A model generated the notes under the pieces. The model was given only the letters and a program-made list of their open reading frames with translations. It was not told the DNA's origin and ran no database searches. From DATGMB01 sp035293845 (lineage in GTDB: Bacteria; Acidobacteriota; Terriglobia; Bryobacterales; Bryobacteraceae): 5,902 bases of DNA. Where the stretch lies: NCBI GenBank assembly GCA_035293845.1, contig DATGMB010000260.1, positions 1 through 5,902 on the forward strand, in the 5' to 3' direction. Position 1 is the first letter of the stretch, and every line of letters begins with the position of its first letter. Shown here piece after piece: positions 1-5,882 of the stretch. The position numbers were made by a program, and so were the translations under genes.

Positions 1-1
1 T

Positions 2-352
2 TCCTTCACTTTCGCCGCCGCCGATCTCATGAATCCGAATGCCGTCAGTGCGTTTCTCGGCTCCGCGACCGGCAGCGGATTTCTGCAATCCGCGACCAAT
101 CAGCTAAATGGGATCGAGGACCCCGGCACTGGCCTGATCCCGAGCGAACAGATGGCGCTCCAGAAGCAGATCACCAGCCTTACGAGTCAGATCTCCGCCA
201 AGCAGGCGGAGGTCAACAACCTGCAAATCCAGCTCACGAGCCAGATGAACACGGCGGATGCCTCGATTGCGAGCATGGAACAGCAATATAACTATGTGGC
301 GGGCATGTTTCAGGCCATGCAGACGGCTGAACAGTCATATAGGAGCGGCTAG
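2..352 (+). CDS. fliD: Flagellar filament-capping protein FliD, C-terminal part (5' end outside window)
   Basis: The reading frame is open from the first bases, so this is the last ~116 codons of a longer gene; the ATG at 29 is internal. FliD forms the cap at the flagellar tip and helps insert flagellin. The visible part looks like the FliD C-terminal domain: a short segment NPNAVSAFLGSATGSGFLQS, then a long heptad-rich helix (about IPSEQMALQKQITSLTSQIS through VNNLQIQLTSQM), then the typical end with ...ADASIASMEQQYNYVAGMF. In FliD these terminal helices form the coiled-coil leg region. No fliS or other flagellar gene follows; the next gene begins 452 nt downstream, so this probably closes a flagellar gene run lying to the left. 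The assignment rests on the C-terminus alone. Another coiled-coil hook-associated protein is the main alternative. Confidence 0.75.
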   Translation, partial: SFTFAAADLMNPNAVSAFLGSATGSGFLQSATNQLNGIEDPGTGLIPSEQMALQKQITSLTSQISAKQAEVNNLQIQLTSQMNTADASIASMEQQYNYVAGMFQAMQTAEQSYRSG

Positions 353-388
353 AGCCGACTCAGGGTGGTGCTCAGCGATAGTGGCACC

Positions 389-745
389 TGTGCTCCGTGC
401 GGATGCGTCGCGGCGGAGCGGCTATGGCCGAGCCGCTTGCTTGCGCCCAGTGCGGTGCGCGCGGCGGCCGAACGGCGCCTGGCTGGGCTGGCCGACAGTC
501 TGCGCCGGTGCGCGATTGCGCCACGGCGGAGCGGCGCCGGGCCGGGTTGGCTGTGGCTTGCGCTCAATGCGGTCGCCCTACGGCCGAGCGCGCCGGACTG
601 GGCTGGCTGGCACTTGCTCCGGTACGGACTGCGCAGCGGCGGAGGGCTATGGCCCGCGGCCCCGCTCGCGCGCAGTGCAGCCCGCGTGGCGGCCGAACGG
701 CGCCTGCCGTGTGGCAGCCGGTCCCGGTTGCGGGCTGCAAAACGG
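389..745. repeat. Degenerate GC-rich tandem repeat array (~56-nt monomers, ~113-nt dimers)
   Basis: This gene-free stretch is built from about six and a half related monomers, starting near 389, 441, 500, 558, 614, 666 and 721 (spacing 52-59 nt). Two monomer types alternate. One carries GCTCCG-GTGCGG ... GCGGCGGAGCGGCTATGGCC; the other carries TTGCGC-CAGTGCGG ... GGCCGAACGGCGCCTG. The word CGGCGGAG recurs at 411, 524 and 637, exactly 113 nt apart each time. An exact 19-nt word occurs at 463-481 and again at 688-706. Monomer 389-440 also contains a 7-bp hairpin (AGCGGCT at 417-423, AGCCGCT at 431-437). All three forward frames stay open through the array because the repeat lacks stop codons, which produces spurious ORFs. 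I do not recognise the element, and its function is unknown. Confidence 0.7.
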
Positions 746-773
746 ACCGCGATGACCGCGATACCGGTTTTTT
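739..773 (+). terminator. Possible intrinsic terminator upstream of the SDR gene
   Basis: AAAACGG (739-745) can pair with CCGGTTTT (764-771) with one bulged base. Inside this lies a smaller CGCG/CGCG stem (748-751 with 757-760, 5-nt loop). The descending arm runs into six T residues (768-773) followed by CTTT. This is the expected shape of a Rho-independent terminator and would end transcription arriving from fliD and the repeat array. The bulge, the internal loop and the use of four T residues in the stem itself make it imperfect. The loop includes a 9-nt tandem direct repeat GACCGCGAT (745-753, 754-762). Confidence 0.35.
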
Positions 774-804
774 CTTTCCTGGCGCGCTGCTACCATAGGC
801 TTTC

Positions 805-1581
805 ATGCCACAAAATGGAATGTTCTCCCTGGACGGCGAAGTGGCCGTCGTGATCGGCGGCGGCGGCGTCCTGGCGGGGGCCATGGCCAGCGGCCTGGCT
901 GAGGCCGGGGCGCGGGTGGCCGTCGCCGGACGCACCGCGGAGCACGCCTGTGCTCGCGCCGAGGCCATCGCCGCTGCAGGCGGAGAAGCGATCGGTGTGC
1001 AATGCGACGCCACAATCAAAGCCGATTTGCAGCGGCTCCTGGATGCGACGATCGCCCGGTTCGGCCGGGTCGACATTCTAATCAACGCCGCCGCGGTGAA
1101 CTCCGCAACCCCTTTCTTTGAGATCTCCGAGGAGGAGTGGCACCGCATCCTCGATATCGACCTGAAAAGCGTGTTTCTGGCGTGTCAGGTTTTCGGAAAA
1201 TTTATGGTGGATGCCGGCCGCGGCGGCTCGATCATCAATATCACGTCAGTATCATCCGGCCCTCCGCTCTCAAGGGTTCTGACCTACGGCGTGGCCAAAG
1301 CCGGGGTCAACCAGATCACGCAGTTCCTGGCCCGCGAGTTCGCGCCTCATAAGGTCCGCGTCAATGCCATCCTGCCCGGCTTTTTCCCGGCTGAGCAGAA
1401 CCGTAAGGTCCTGACCCCGGATCGCGTGAGCAGCATTCTCAGCCATACTCCGATGGGCCGGTTCGGCGAGCCTCATGAGCTGATCGGCGCCACGATATAC
1501 CTGGCCTCCGCCCGTGCCTCGGGTTTTGTCACCGGGTCCATCCTGTGTGTCGACGGCGGTTTCATGGCCATGACGATCTAG
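805..1581 (+). CDS. SDR family NAD(P)-dependent oxidoreductase, D-mannonate/fructuronate oxidoreductase-like
   Basis: This 258-aa protein is a classical-length short-chain dehydrogenase with a Rossmann fold, cytosolic, oxidising or reducing a hydroxyl/keto substrate. The glycine-rich cofactor loop is VIGGGGVLAGA (residues 16-26). The NAG-type motif reads NAAA (94-97). The catalytic Ser, Tyr and Lys are S148, Y161 (LTYGVAK) and K165. The stretch after beta-6 (LPGFFPAEQNR, 190-200) and the end (HTPMGRFGEP ... VTGSILCVDGGF) resemble the SDR group that includes D-mannonate oxidoreductases and gluconate 5-dehydrogenase-like enzymes; the true substrate is not shown by the sequence. AGR after beta-2 (R43 where NAD enzymes often have Asp) suggests NADP(H), by inference. 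The usual catalytic-tetrad Asn is Asp here (D119, DIDLKS). ATG 805 has a weak AGG five bases upstream; an in-frame ATG at 820 (MFSLDG) is also possible. Confidence 0.92.
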   Translation: MPQNGMFSLDGEVAVVIGGGGVLAGAMASGLAEAGARVAVAGRTAEHACARAEAIAAAGGEAIGVQCDATIKADLQRLLDATIARFGRVDILINAAAVNSATPFFEISEEEWHRILDIDLKSVFLACQVFGKFMVDAGRGGSIINITSVSSGPPLSRVLTYGVAKAGVNQITQFLAREFAPHKVRVNAILPGFFPAEQNRKVLTPDRVSSILSHTPMGRFGEPHELIGATIYLASARASGFVTGSILCVDGGFMAMTI

Positions 1582-1603
1582 GCGGGAGGGCACTCGGCCG
1601 CGC

Positions 1604-1632
1604 TTGCAATTTGGCGAATAAAAAGCGAAAAT
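1604..1632 (+). promoter_or_regulatory. Weak sigma70-like promoter candidate before the radical SAM gene
   Basis: TTGCAA (1604-1609) and GAAAAT (1627-1632) are 17 nt apart, each matching four of six consensus bases, in the most A-rich stretch of the window. Transcription would start about at the ATG at 1639, implying a leaderless or nearly leaderless message, in keeping with the lack of a recognisable Shine-Dalgarno there. The match could easily be chance, and the gene may instead be read through from the SDR gene 57 nt upstream. Confidence 0.2.
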
Positions 1633-1638
1633 ACGGGC

Positions 1639-2592
1639 ATGGCGCTCGTCGGCATCGCTCGTCTGGCCGCGCAGAGCCCGCTCCTCGAAGCCAAGCGCGC
1701 GGTCCAGTATTTCGAAATCCCGGCCCGGTCGATCCTCAACAAAACGAAGCCCAACATGCCGTTCCGCTGGACGGTGAATCCGTACCGCGGCTGCGAATTC
1801 GGGTGCAAGTACTGCTACGCGCGGTATACCCACGAGTTCATGGAAATGGCCCCGGAGGAATTTGAGGACCAAATCTACGCAAAAGCCGCCGCCGCGCACC
1901 TGCTCCGGCAGGAACTCGCGCGCACCGACCGCCGCGACGCAATCGCAATCGGTACTGCCACCGATCCTTATCAGCCCGCCGAGCGCCGCTACCGCCTGAC
2001 CCGCGCCATCCTGGAAGTCTTCGCTCGGGACCGCGGGCGGCACATCGGCCTGATCACCAAATCCGACCTGATTCTGCGCGATGTCGACCTTCTCTGCGAG
2101 GTGGCCCGCGCCAACGTGCTGTCGATCCACCTGACGATTACGACCCTGAATGCGCGGCTGGCGCGGCTGCTCGAACCCCGTGCACCGCGGCCGGACCTCC
2201 GGCTGGCCGCGGTCCGGCGTTTGGCCGAAGCGGGACTGGTCGTGGGGGTGAATCCCAACCCCATCATGCCCGGCATCACGGATTCGGAGCGCGCCCTCGA
2301 CCGCCTGGCAAGCGCCGCGCGCGATGCAGGCGCCGTCACCTTCGGCGGCGGTCCGCTATTCCTGATGCCCTCCGCGCAGAAGGTGTTTTTCCCGTTTCTC
2401 GAACGCGAATTCCCGGCGCTCGCGCCCCGCTACCGCGAGCTTTACGCGCGCTCCGCCTATCTCGGCCGCGATTACAAGACCGCCCTCGCAGCGCGCGTGC
2501 GTGCCATCCGCGAGCGGCACGGGCTAACCTCAGGGCCGGTCGAATACCGGCCGGAGATTCAGGTCGAGGAGCAGGGCGAACTATTCGGATGA
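1639..2592 (+). CDS. Radical SAM protein, spore-photolyase-like (SplB-related, PA0069/Rv2578c-type) family
   Basis: This 317-aa protein carries the radical SAM cluster motif CX3CX2C in RGCEFGCKYCYARYTHEF (C52, C56, C59), which ligates a [4Fe-4S] cluster used to cleave S-adenosylmethionine. Other family signatures follow: NPYRG just before the cluster (47-51), GTATDPYQPAE (105-115), ITKSDLILRD (139-148), LEPRAPRPDLRL (178-189), a proline-rich PNPIMPGITD (206-215), and a C-terminal region with ARSAYLGRDY (270-279). Length and order fit COG1533-type proteins, often called DNA repair photolyase-like. Most members are uncharacterised, so a DNA lesion as substrate is only inferred. The C-terminus ends EEQGELFG, with a QxxLF peptide resembling a beta-clamp-binding motif. 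No good Shine-Dalgarno precedes ATG 1639, but no other in-frame ATG lies between the SDR stop and it, and the sequence from VQYFEIPARSILNK onward is family-like, supporting this start over M40. Confidence 0.93.
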   Translation: MALVGIARLAAQSPLLEAKRAVQYFEIPARSILNKTKPNMPFRWTVNPYRGCEFGCKYCYARYTHEFMEMAPEEFEDQIYAKAAAAHLLRQELARTDRRDAIAIGTATDPYQPAERRYRLTRAILEVFARDRGRHIGLITKSDLILRDVDLLCEVARANVLSIHLTITTLNARLARLLEPRAPRPDLRLAAVRRLAEAGLVVGVNPNPIMPGITDSERALDRLASAARDAGAVTFGGGPLFLMPSAQKVFFPFLEREFPALAPRYRELYARSAYLGRDYKTALAARVRAIRERHGLTSGPVEYRPEIQVEEQGELFG

Positions 2593-2632
2593 AGGCGCGA
2601 GCTCGAACGCCACGGCCTGCGCCACCGCCCAA

Positions 2633-2847
2633 TCAGAACCTAATCCGCCGCTGACTCCGAAGCGGCGGGGCGGGGCAAGCGCGGTGCCGGAGAGGAGACC
2701 GGCGAAGCTGATGACGGCGGCCCCTGAGATTCAGCGCGTCCGCCTGCACGGCGATGGAGCGGTGGTCGTTGTGGAAGAGCAGTGCGGCTGTTCGGGTCAA
2801 CGCCTGCGGCACGAGGCTCGTACGCCACGGCGTGCGAAGCCGCCGGG
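2633..2847 (-). pseudogene. Decayed tandem copy of the 3' end of the TonB-dependent receptor gene
   Basis: This region, read on the minus strand immediately after the receptor stop codon, repeats the last ~230 bp of that gene. A 27-nt stretch is identical (2725-2751 and 2946-2972). A 33-nt stretch differs at two positions (2684-2716 and 2900-2932). In protein terms it gives HRSIAVQADALNL, then after a 5-nt deletion that shifts frame, VISFAGLLSGTALAPPRRFGV, matching HRSVSVQADALNL and VINFAGLLSGTALAAPRSYGV in the intact gene. A further 1-nt deletion lies near the end, yet the terminal GGTTCTGA matching GGCTTCTGA survives. Similarity fades towards 2785 but weak matches (2807-2820 against 3037-3050) suggest it reaches the junction. 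It has no start and cannot encode a barrel. It is either an old partial duplication or the tail of a lost neighbouring paralogue. Confidence 0.75.
2645..2668 (-). terminator. Perfect 8-bp GC hairpin between convergent genes, possible terminator
   Basis: CCGCCGCT (2645-2652) and AGCGGCGG (2661-2668) are perfect inverted repeats separated by an 8-nt loop. The hairpin sits between the convergent radical SAM (+) and receptor (-) genes. On the minus strand it is followed by ATTAGGTTCTGATT, only moderately T-rich, so it could end receptor transcription; on the plus strand the following bases are G-rich. It lies inside the decayed gene copy, and the equivalent place in the intact gene does not form this stem. 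Confidence 0.35.
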
Positions 2848-5181
2848 TCAGAAGCCAAGGCGCAACCTGACTCCGTAGCTGCGGGGCGCGGCGAGCGCCG
2901 TGCCGGAGAGGAGGCCGGCGAAGTTGATGACGTTCAGCCGGTCCGTGAGATTCAGCGCGTCCGCCTGCACGGAGACGGACCGGTGTTCCTTGCGCCATAG
3001 GTCTGCGCCCACCGAGGCGTCGAGCGCGAAGCTGGGCCGCACGCGGCTGGCGTCGAAATTCACGCGTGACACCACGGCGGCGCCGTACTGGGCGGTAAGG
3101 AAGTCGAGGCTTTGGTCCGGAGAATCGACCGGCAACCCGCTGTTGTATGCCGCGCTCCAGGAGGTCCACAGCCGCGGCAGAACCTGGCAGCGCACCAGCG
3201 CCCGCGCGGTGTTGCGCTGGTCCTGAGAGATGGGAAACTTCTGCGTGGAGGCGAGCAGTTGGGGCGCGTTGTCGTCCAGGAAGAGGCCGCCAGCGATCGG
3301 GTACTGCGCGATCCCGGTCATGTTGCTATAGCTCAGGAAACCGGAGAACCGGCCCCAGCGGGGCGCTTCGATCTTCACTTCCACCCCCTGGATCTGCGCG
3401 CCGCGGTAGGCGATCGGGAAACTTACTCCGGTGTTCAGGAGCACGTCGTCGTCGGCAAAATTGGCGACATCGCGGCGGAAAAAGCTGGCATCCAGACGCA
3501 GGCGGCGCGCGAAAGCCCGCGTGAAGCCCGCCTCGTAATAGTTCCCTCGCGAGGGGCGCACCGGCAGGTACAGCGCGGAGTCATTCAGCGAGAGCAGGAG
3601 CGGCGAAGCGCTCAGCAGAATATTCTCGATAGCCGGCGTGCCGAAGACGCGATCGTAGGAGGCGCGCAGCACGAGGCCGAGCGGCTTCACGTTCCAGGAA
3701 GCGCCGAGCCGCGGGCTGAAGGCCGTCTCTTTCACCAGAAGATCGTAATGGTCGAAGCGGAGCCCGGCGCTCACCGTCGCGGGGCCGAGATGCCACACGT
3801 CCTGCGCGTACGCGGACTGTTCGCGGTCGGGCGCGTGGCCGCGAAAGAGCAATGCCGGCGGCGTATCCGGGTCGAAAACCGGCACGCCGCCGATGGAATA
3901 GTCGACGATGTTGTAAGAGAACGCCTCGCGGATGGCGGTGTAATCGAAATCGCTGCCGACTTTCCACTCGTGGCGCCCGTGGTGGCCGGCGAGACTGGCC
4001 GCGGCATAGCCCTGCCGAAAGCCGCGGTCCTGCTGCGCCGAAATGGGCGTGGCGAGCGGGTTCGACCACAGCAGCGCGCCGGTGTCCCGGAACATGGCGC
4101 GGACCGAGCCCAGCAGCTCCGGCGAAAACACGCGCTGCCAGGAGAACTGCGCGGCCGTTTCCGCGCTGGCGCGGTCCTGGCGCTGCCCTGCTGCTTCCTG
4201 GAGCAGTTCGTCGGGAACCAGGAAATGCGTCTCGCGGCGGCTGGCGGAGATGCGGATGCGGTCCTGGGTGTCGAGATCGCGCTCCAGGGTCGCCGTGAAG
4301 GAGCTGCCCGAGCCGTGGTTCGTAAAATTCTCTTGGACTGGCGGATCGAGATAGCGGTCCGTCGCGAAGACGTCGGCCGTCAGGGTGGCGGTGGTGCGTC
4401 CGGCCGTGTACTGGCCGGAAAGAAAGCCGCCCATGGTGGCAAAGCTTCCGCCGCTCAGCGACGCCGTGCCGCGGAAGCCGGGACTGGAATTGCGATCCGT
4501 GGTCACCTCCACGATGCCGCCCAGCTTGCGCCCGAATTCCGCCGGGATTCCGCCGGTGTAGGCGCGGACGGCTTGCACGTCGTCAGCCTCCATTCCGGGC
4601 GCGAAAGCCGGCGAGCGGTTGTCCTCCACGGGAAACCCGTTCACTACGTACTGCGTGTCGTACTCGGACTCGCGCGGATGCAGCACGCCGTTCGCCTCCA
4701 GAATCCATCCCGGTTGCTGCGCCACCAAATCGATCAGGTCGCGTCCAGGAGCGCCGCTTGGCCGCTCCCGCACCTGCCGTTCGCCGATGGAATAGGCAGT
4801 GGCGGTGCGGTCGGGATCTACCAGCGTGTCCGATTCGGTGACCTCGACGGCCGTCGCGATGGGCAGCACACTCAAGGTGACGGCCCTTGCAACCGGCAGT
4901 TCGGAGCGGATCTCGATGAGCTCGGAGGCGGCTGCGAAGGCGGAGCGCGACACCTCCAGCCGGTACAAACCGAACGGCAGATTCTTGAAGGTGTAGCGCC
5001 CGTCGGCCGCCAGATCGACCTGCTGCTCGGTGCGCGTGGCCTGGTTGATGAGGGCGGCGTGGGCTGCCATCGGCGCGCCGCTGGCGTCCCGGACTGTAAG
5101 CCGCAGCTCGCCTCCGCCGGTTTGCGCCACGGCGAACGCGACGGCTATCGTGCAGAGCGCGAACATCCGGAGTGCCGTCAT
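2848..5181 (-). CDS. TonB-dependent outer-membrane receptor, Oar-like, with carboxypeptidase-regulatory-like N-terminal domain
   Basis: This 777-aa protein is an outer-membrane beta-barrel transporter energised by TonB. A Sec signal peptide (FALCTIAVAFAVA, probable cleavage after A19 before QTGGG) is followed by a carboxypeptidase-regulatory-like (Ig-fold) domain (about 24-105: LRLTVRDASGAPM ... YTFKNLPFGLYRLEV). A TonB-box-like AVEVTESDT comes next (111-119), then the plug (about 130-228, including YVVNGFPVEDN and GGIPAEFGRKLGGIVEVTT) and the barrel (about 229-777) ending in aromatic-terminated YGVRLRLGF, as expected for BAM recognition. It is shorter than many acidobacterial Oar-like receptors of about 1,000 residues, but all parts are present and no frame break is seen. 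The substrate is unknown, though such expanded receptors are often tied to polymer or peptide uptake. I prefer ATG 5181: a GTG at 5196 would add five residues but overlaps a likely promoter. A broken copy of its 3' end lies directly downstream. Confidence 0.93.
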   Translation of the reverse strand: MTALRMFALCTIAVAFAVAQTGGGELRLTVRDASGAPMAAHAALINQATRTEQQVDLAADGRYTFKNLPFGLYRLEVSRSAFAAASELIEIRSELPVARAVTLSVLPIATAVEVTESDTLVDPDRTATAYSIGERQVRERPSGAPGRDLIDLVAQQPGWILEANGVLHPRESEYDTQYVVNGFPVEDNRSPAFAPGMEADDVQAVRAYTGGIPAEFGRKLGGIVEVTTDRNSSPGFRGTASLSGGSFATMGGFLSGQYTAGRTTATLTADVFATDRYLDPPVQENFTNHGSGSSFTATLERDLDTQDRIRISASRRETHFLVPDELLQEAAGQRQDRASAETAAQFSWQRVFSPELLGSVRAMFRDTGALLWSNPLATPISAQQDRGFRQGYAAASLAGHHGRHEWKVGSDFDYTAIREAFSYNIVDYSIGGVPVFDPDTPPALLFRGHAPDREQSAYAQDVWHLGPATVSAGLRFDHYDLLVKETAFSPRLGASWNVKPLGLVLRASYDRVFGTPAIENILLSASPLLLSLNDSALYLPVRPSRGNYYEAGFTRAFARRLRLDASFFRRDVANFADDDVLLNTGVSFPIAYRGAQIQGVEVKIEAPRWGRFSGFLSYSNMTGIAQYPIAGGLFLDDNAPQLLASTQKFPISQDQRNTARALVRCQVLPRLWTSWSAAYNSGLPVDSPDQSLDFLTAQYGAAVVSRVNFDASRVRPSFALDASVGADLWRKEHRSVSVQADALNLTDRLNVINFAGLLSGTALAAPRSYGVRLRLGF

Positions 5182-5198
5182 ACGCGGGTGCTGCACTC

Positions 5199-5204
5199 AG
5201 TATA
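5199..5204 (-). promoter_or_regulatory. -10-like element for the receptor gene
   Basis: The minus strand reads TATACT, five of six matches to the sigma70 -10 consensus, about 18 nt upstream of ATG 5181. A start near 5192 would leave a leader of about 11 nt and exclude the GTG at 5196 as start codon. No convincing -35 is seen at normal spacing (AAGCCG is the nearest), so this is tentative. Confidence 0.3.
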
Positions 5205-5351
5205 ACCGCGGCGGTGCGGGAACGGCTTCCTTCCTGCGGTCCGTGACTGGCGTGATTCGCCGGTGATCTGCGGCGCCGACCTCAGTGCTGCGGCTGGGGA
5301 GAGTTGGAGGAGGTGCTGGTTCGAGGGACGTGCGTGCCCTTACGATGAAGT

Positions 5352-5882
5352 ATGCCGCTCGTGACTGTGGGGCACTCGAACCGGAGCATCGACGAATTCA
5401 TCGAAATCCTTCGGGCGCACCGCGTGGACACGGTGGCCGATGTCCGGACGGTACCCCGCTCGCGGCACAATCCACAGTTCAATCGCGAGGCCCTTCCCGG
5501 CTCGCTGGCCGCGGCGGGAATCGAATATGTGCACATGCCGGGTTTGGGCGGGCTGAGGCATCCGCGGAAGGACTCGGTCAATAAGGGCTGGCGGAATCTC
5601 AGCTTCCGCGGATATGCCGATTACATGCAGACGCCGGAGTTCGCGCAGGCGCTCGATGAGCTGTTGCGCCTGGCGAGCGGGCGCCGGGTGGCGGCGATGT
5701 GCGCGGAGGCGGTGCCGTGGCGGTGCCACCGCTCGCTGATCGCGGATGCGGCGGCGGCGCGCGGTGTGGAGGCGGAGCATCTGATGTCGGCGGCGAAATC
5801 GGAGCCGCACCGAATGACGAAGTTTGCGCGCGTGGAAGGGCAGATCGTCACGTATCCGCCCGAGGAAATGGAGTTGTTTTAA
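5352..5882 (+). CDS. DUF488 family protein
   Basis: This 176-aa single-domain protein has the full set of DUF488 motifs. They are VGHSNRS at the N-terminus (6-12), DVRTVPRSRHNPQFN (30-44), the GLGGLRHPRKD stretch (64-74), MCAE (116-119) and the Cys-His-Arg motif WRCHRSLIAD (123-132). The two conserved cysteines, C117 and C125, and the Arg/His-rich motifs look like a binding or catalytic site, but I know of no firmly established reaction for this clade. No signal peptide or membrane segment is visible, so it is probably cytosolic. ATG 5352 directly precedes PLVTVGHSN, and upstream extension is blocked by an in-frame TGA at 5346. A Shine-Dalgarno at proper spacing is lacking (GAAG is one base from the ATG). 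The gene diverges from the receptor gene across 170 nt. The protein ends EEMELF, near the window's end. Confidence 0.93.
   Translation: MPLVTVGHSNRSIDEFIEILRAHRVDTVADVRTVPRSRHNPQFNREALPGSLAAAGIEYVHMPGLGGLRHPRKDSVNKGWRNLSFRGYADYMQTPEFAQALDELLRLASGRRVAAMCAEAVPWRCHRSLIADAAAARGVEAEHLMSAAKSEPHRMTKFARVEGQIVTYPPEEMELF

Noticed and set aside
342..356. CGGCTAGAGCCG near-palindrome at the fliD stop as a terminator
   Set aside because: The stem is only 4-5 bp with a tiny loop and no T run follows.
258..853. Three overlapping plus-strand frames through the fliD-SDR gap as candidate genes
   Set aside because: All three frames are open at once because the GC-rich repeat lacks stop codons. None has a good start context, and two run into fliD or the SDR gene. 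Only the frame ending at 798 is discussed further as a curiosity.
1270..2130. Minus-strand open frame of 286 codons spanning the SDR/radical SAM junction
   Set aside because: It runs across two well-supported plus-strand genes and their intergenic gap and shows no family motif; it is a compositional shadow.
2684..3226. Two small plus-strand frames (2684-2878 and 2900-3226) both beginning MPERRPAKLMT, looking like a repeated small protein
   Set aside because: The shared start is the antisense of the duplicated receptor 3' end; the coding signal is on the minus strand.
3112..5205. Plus-strand open frame of 697 codons lying antisense to the receptor gene
   Set aside because: It begins at a TTG with no ribosome site, its translation has no recognisable domain and is Arg/Ala/Gly/Glu-rich, and the opposite strand has clear receptor domains, signal peptide and C-terminus. 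Long antisense frames are common in GC-rich genes.
5230..5256. Short GGCG/CGCC inverted repeat in the divergent intergenic region as an operator
   Set aside because: A 4-bp stem in GC-rich DNA is expected by chance, and no second copy or conserved spacing is seen.
5306..5315. Strong Shine-Dalgarno-like GGAGGAGGTG upstream of the DUF488 gene
   Set aside because: It lies 36 nt before the ATG. The only nearby in-frame start (GTG 5334) meets a TGA at 5346, and the other frames lead to a shadow ORF, so it probably does not serve this gene.
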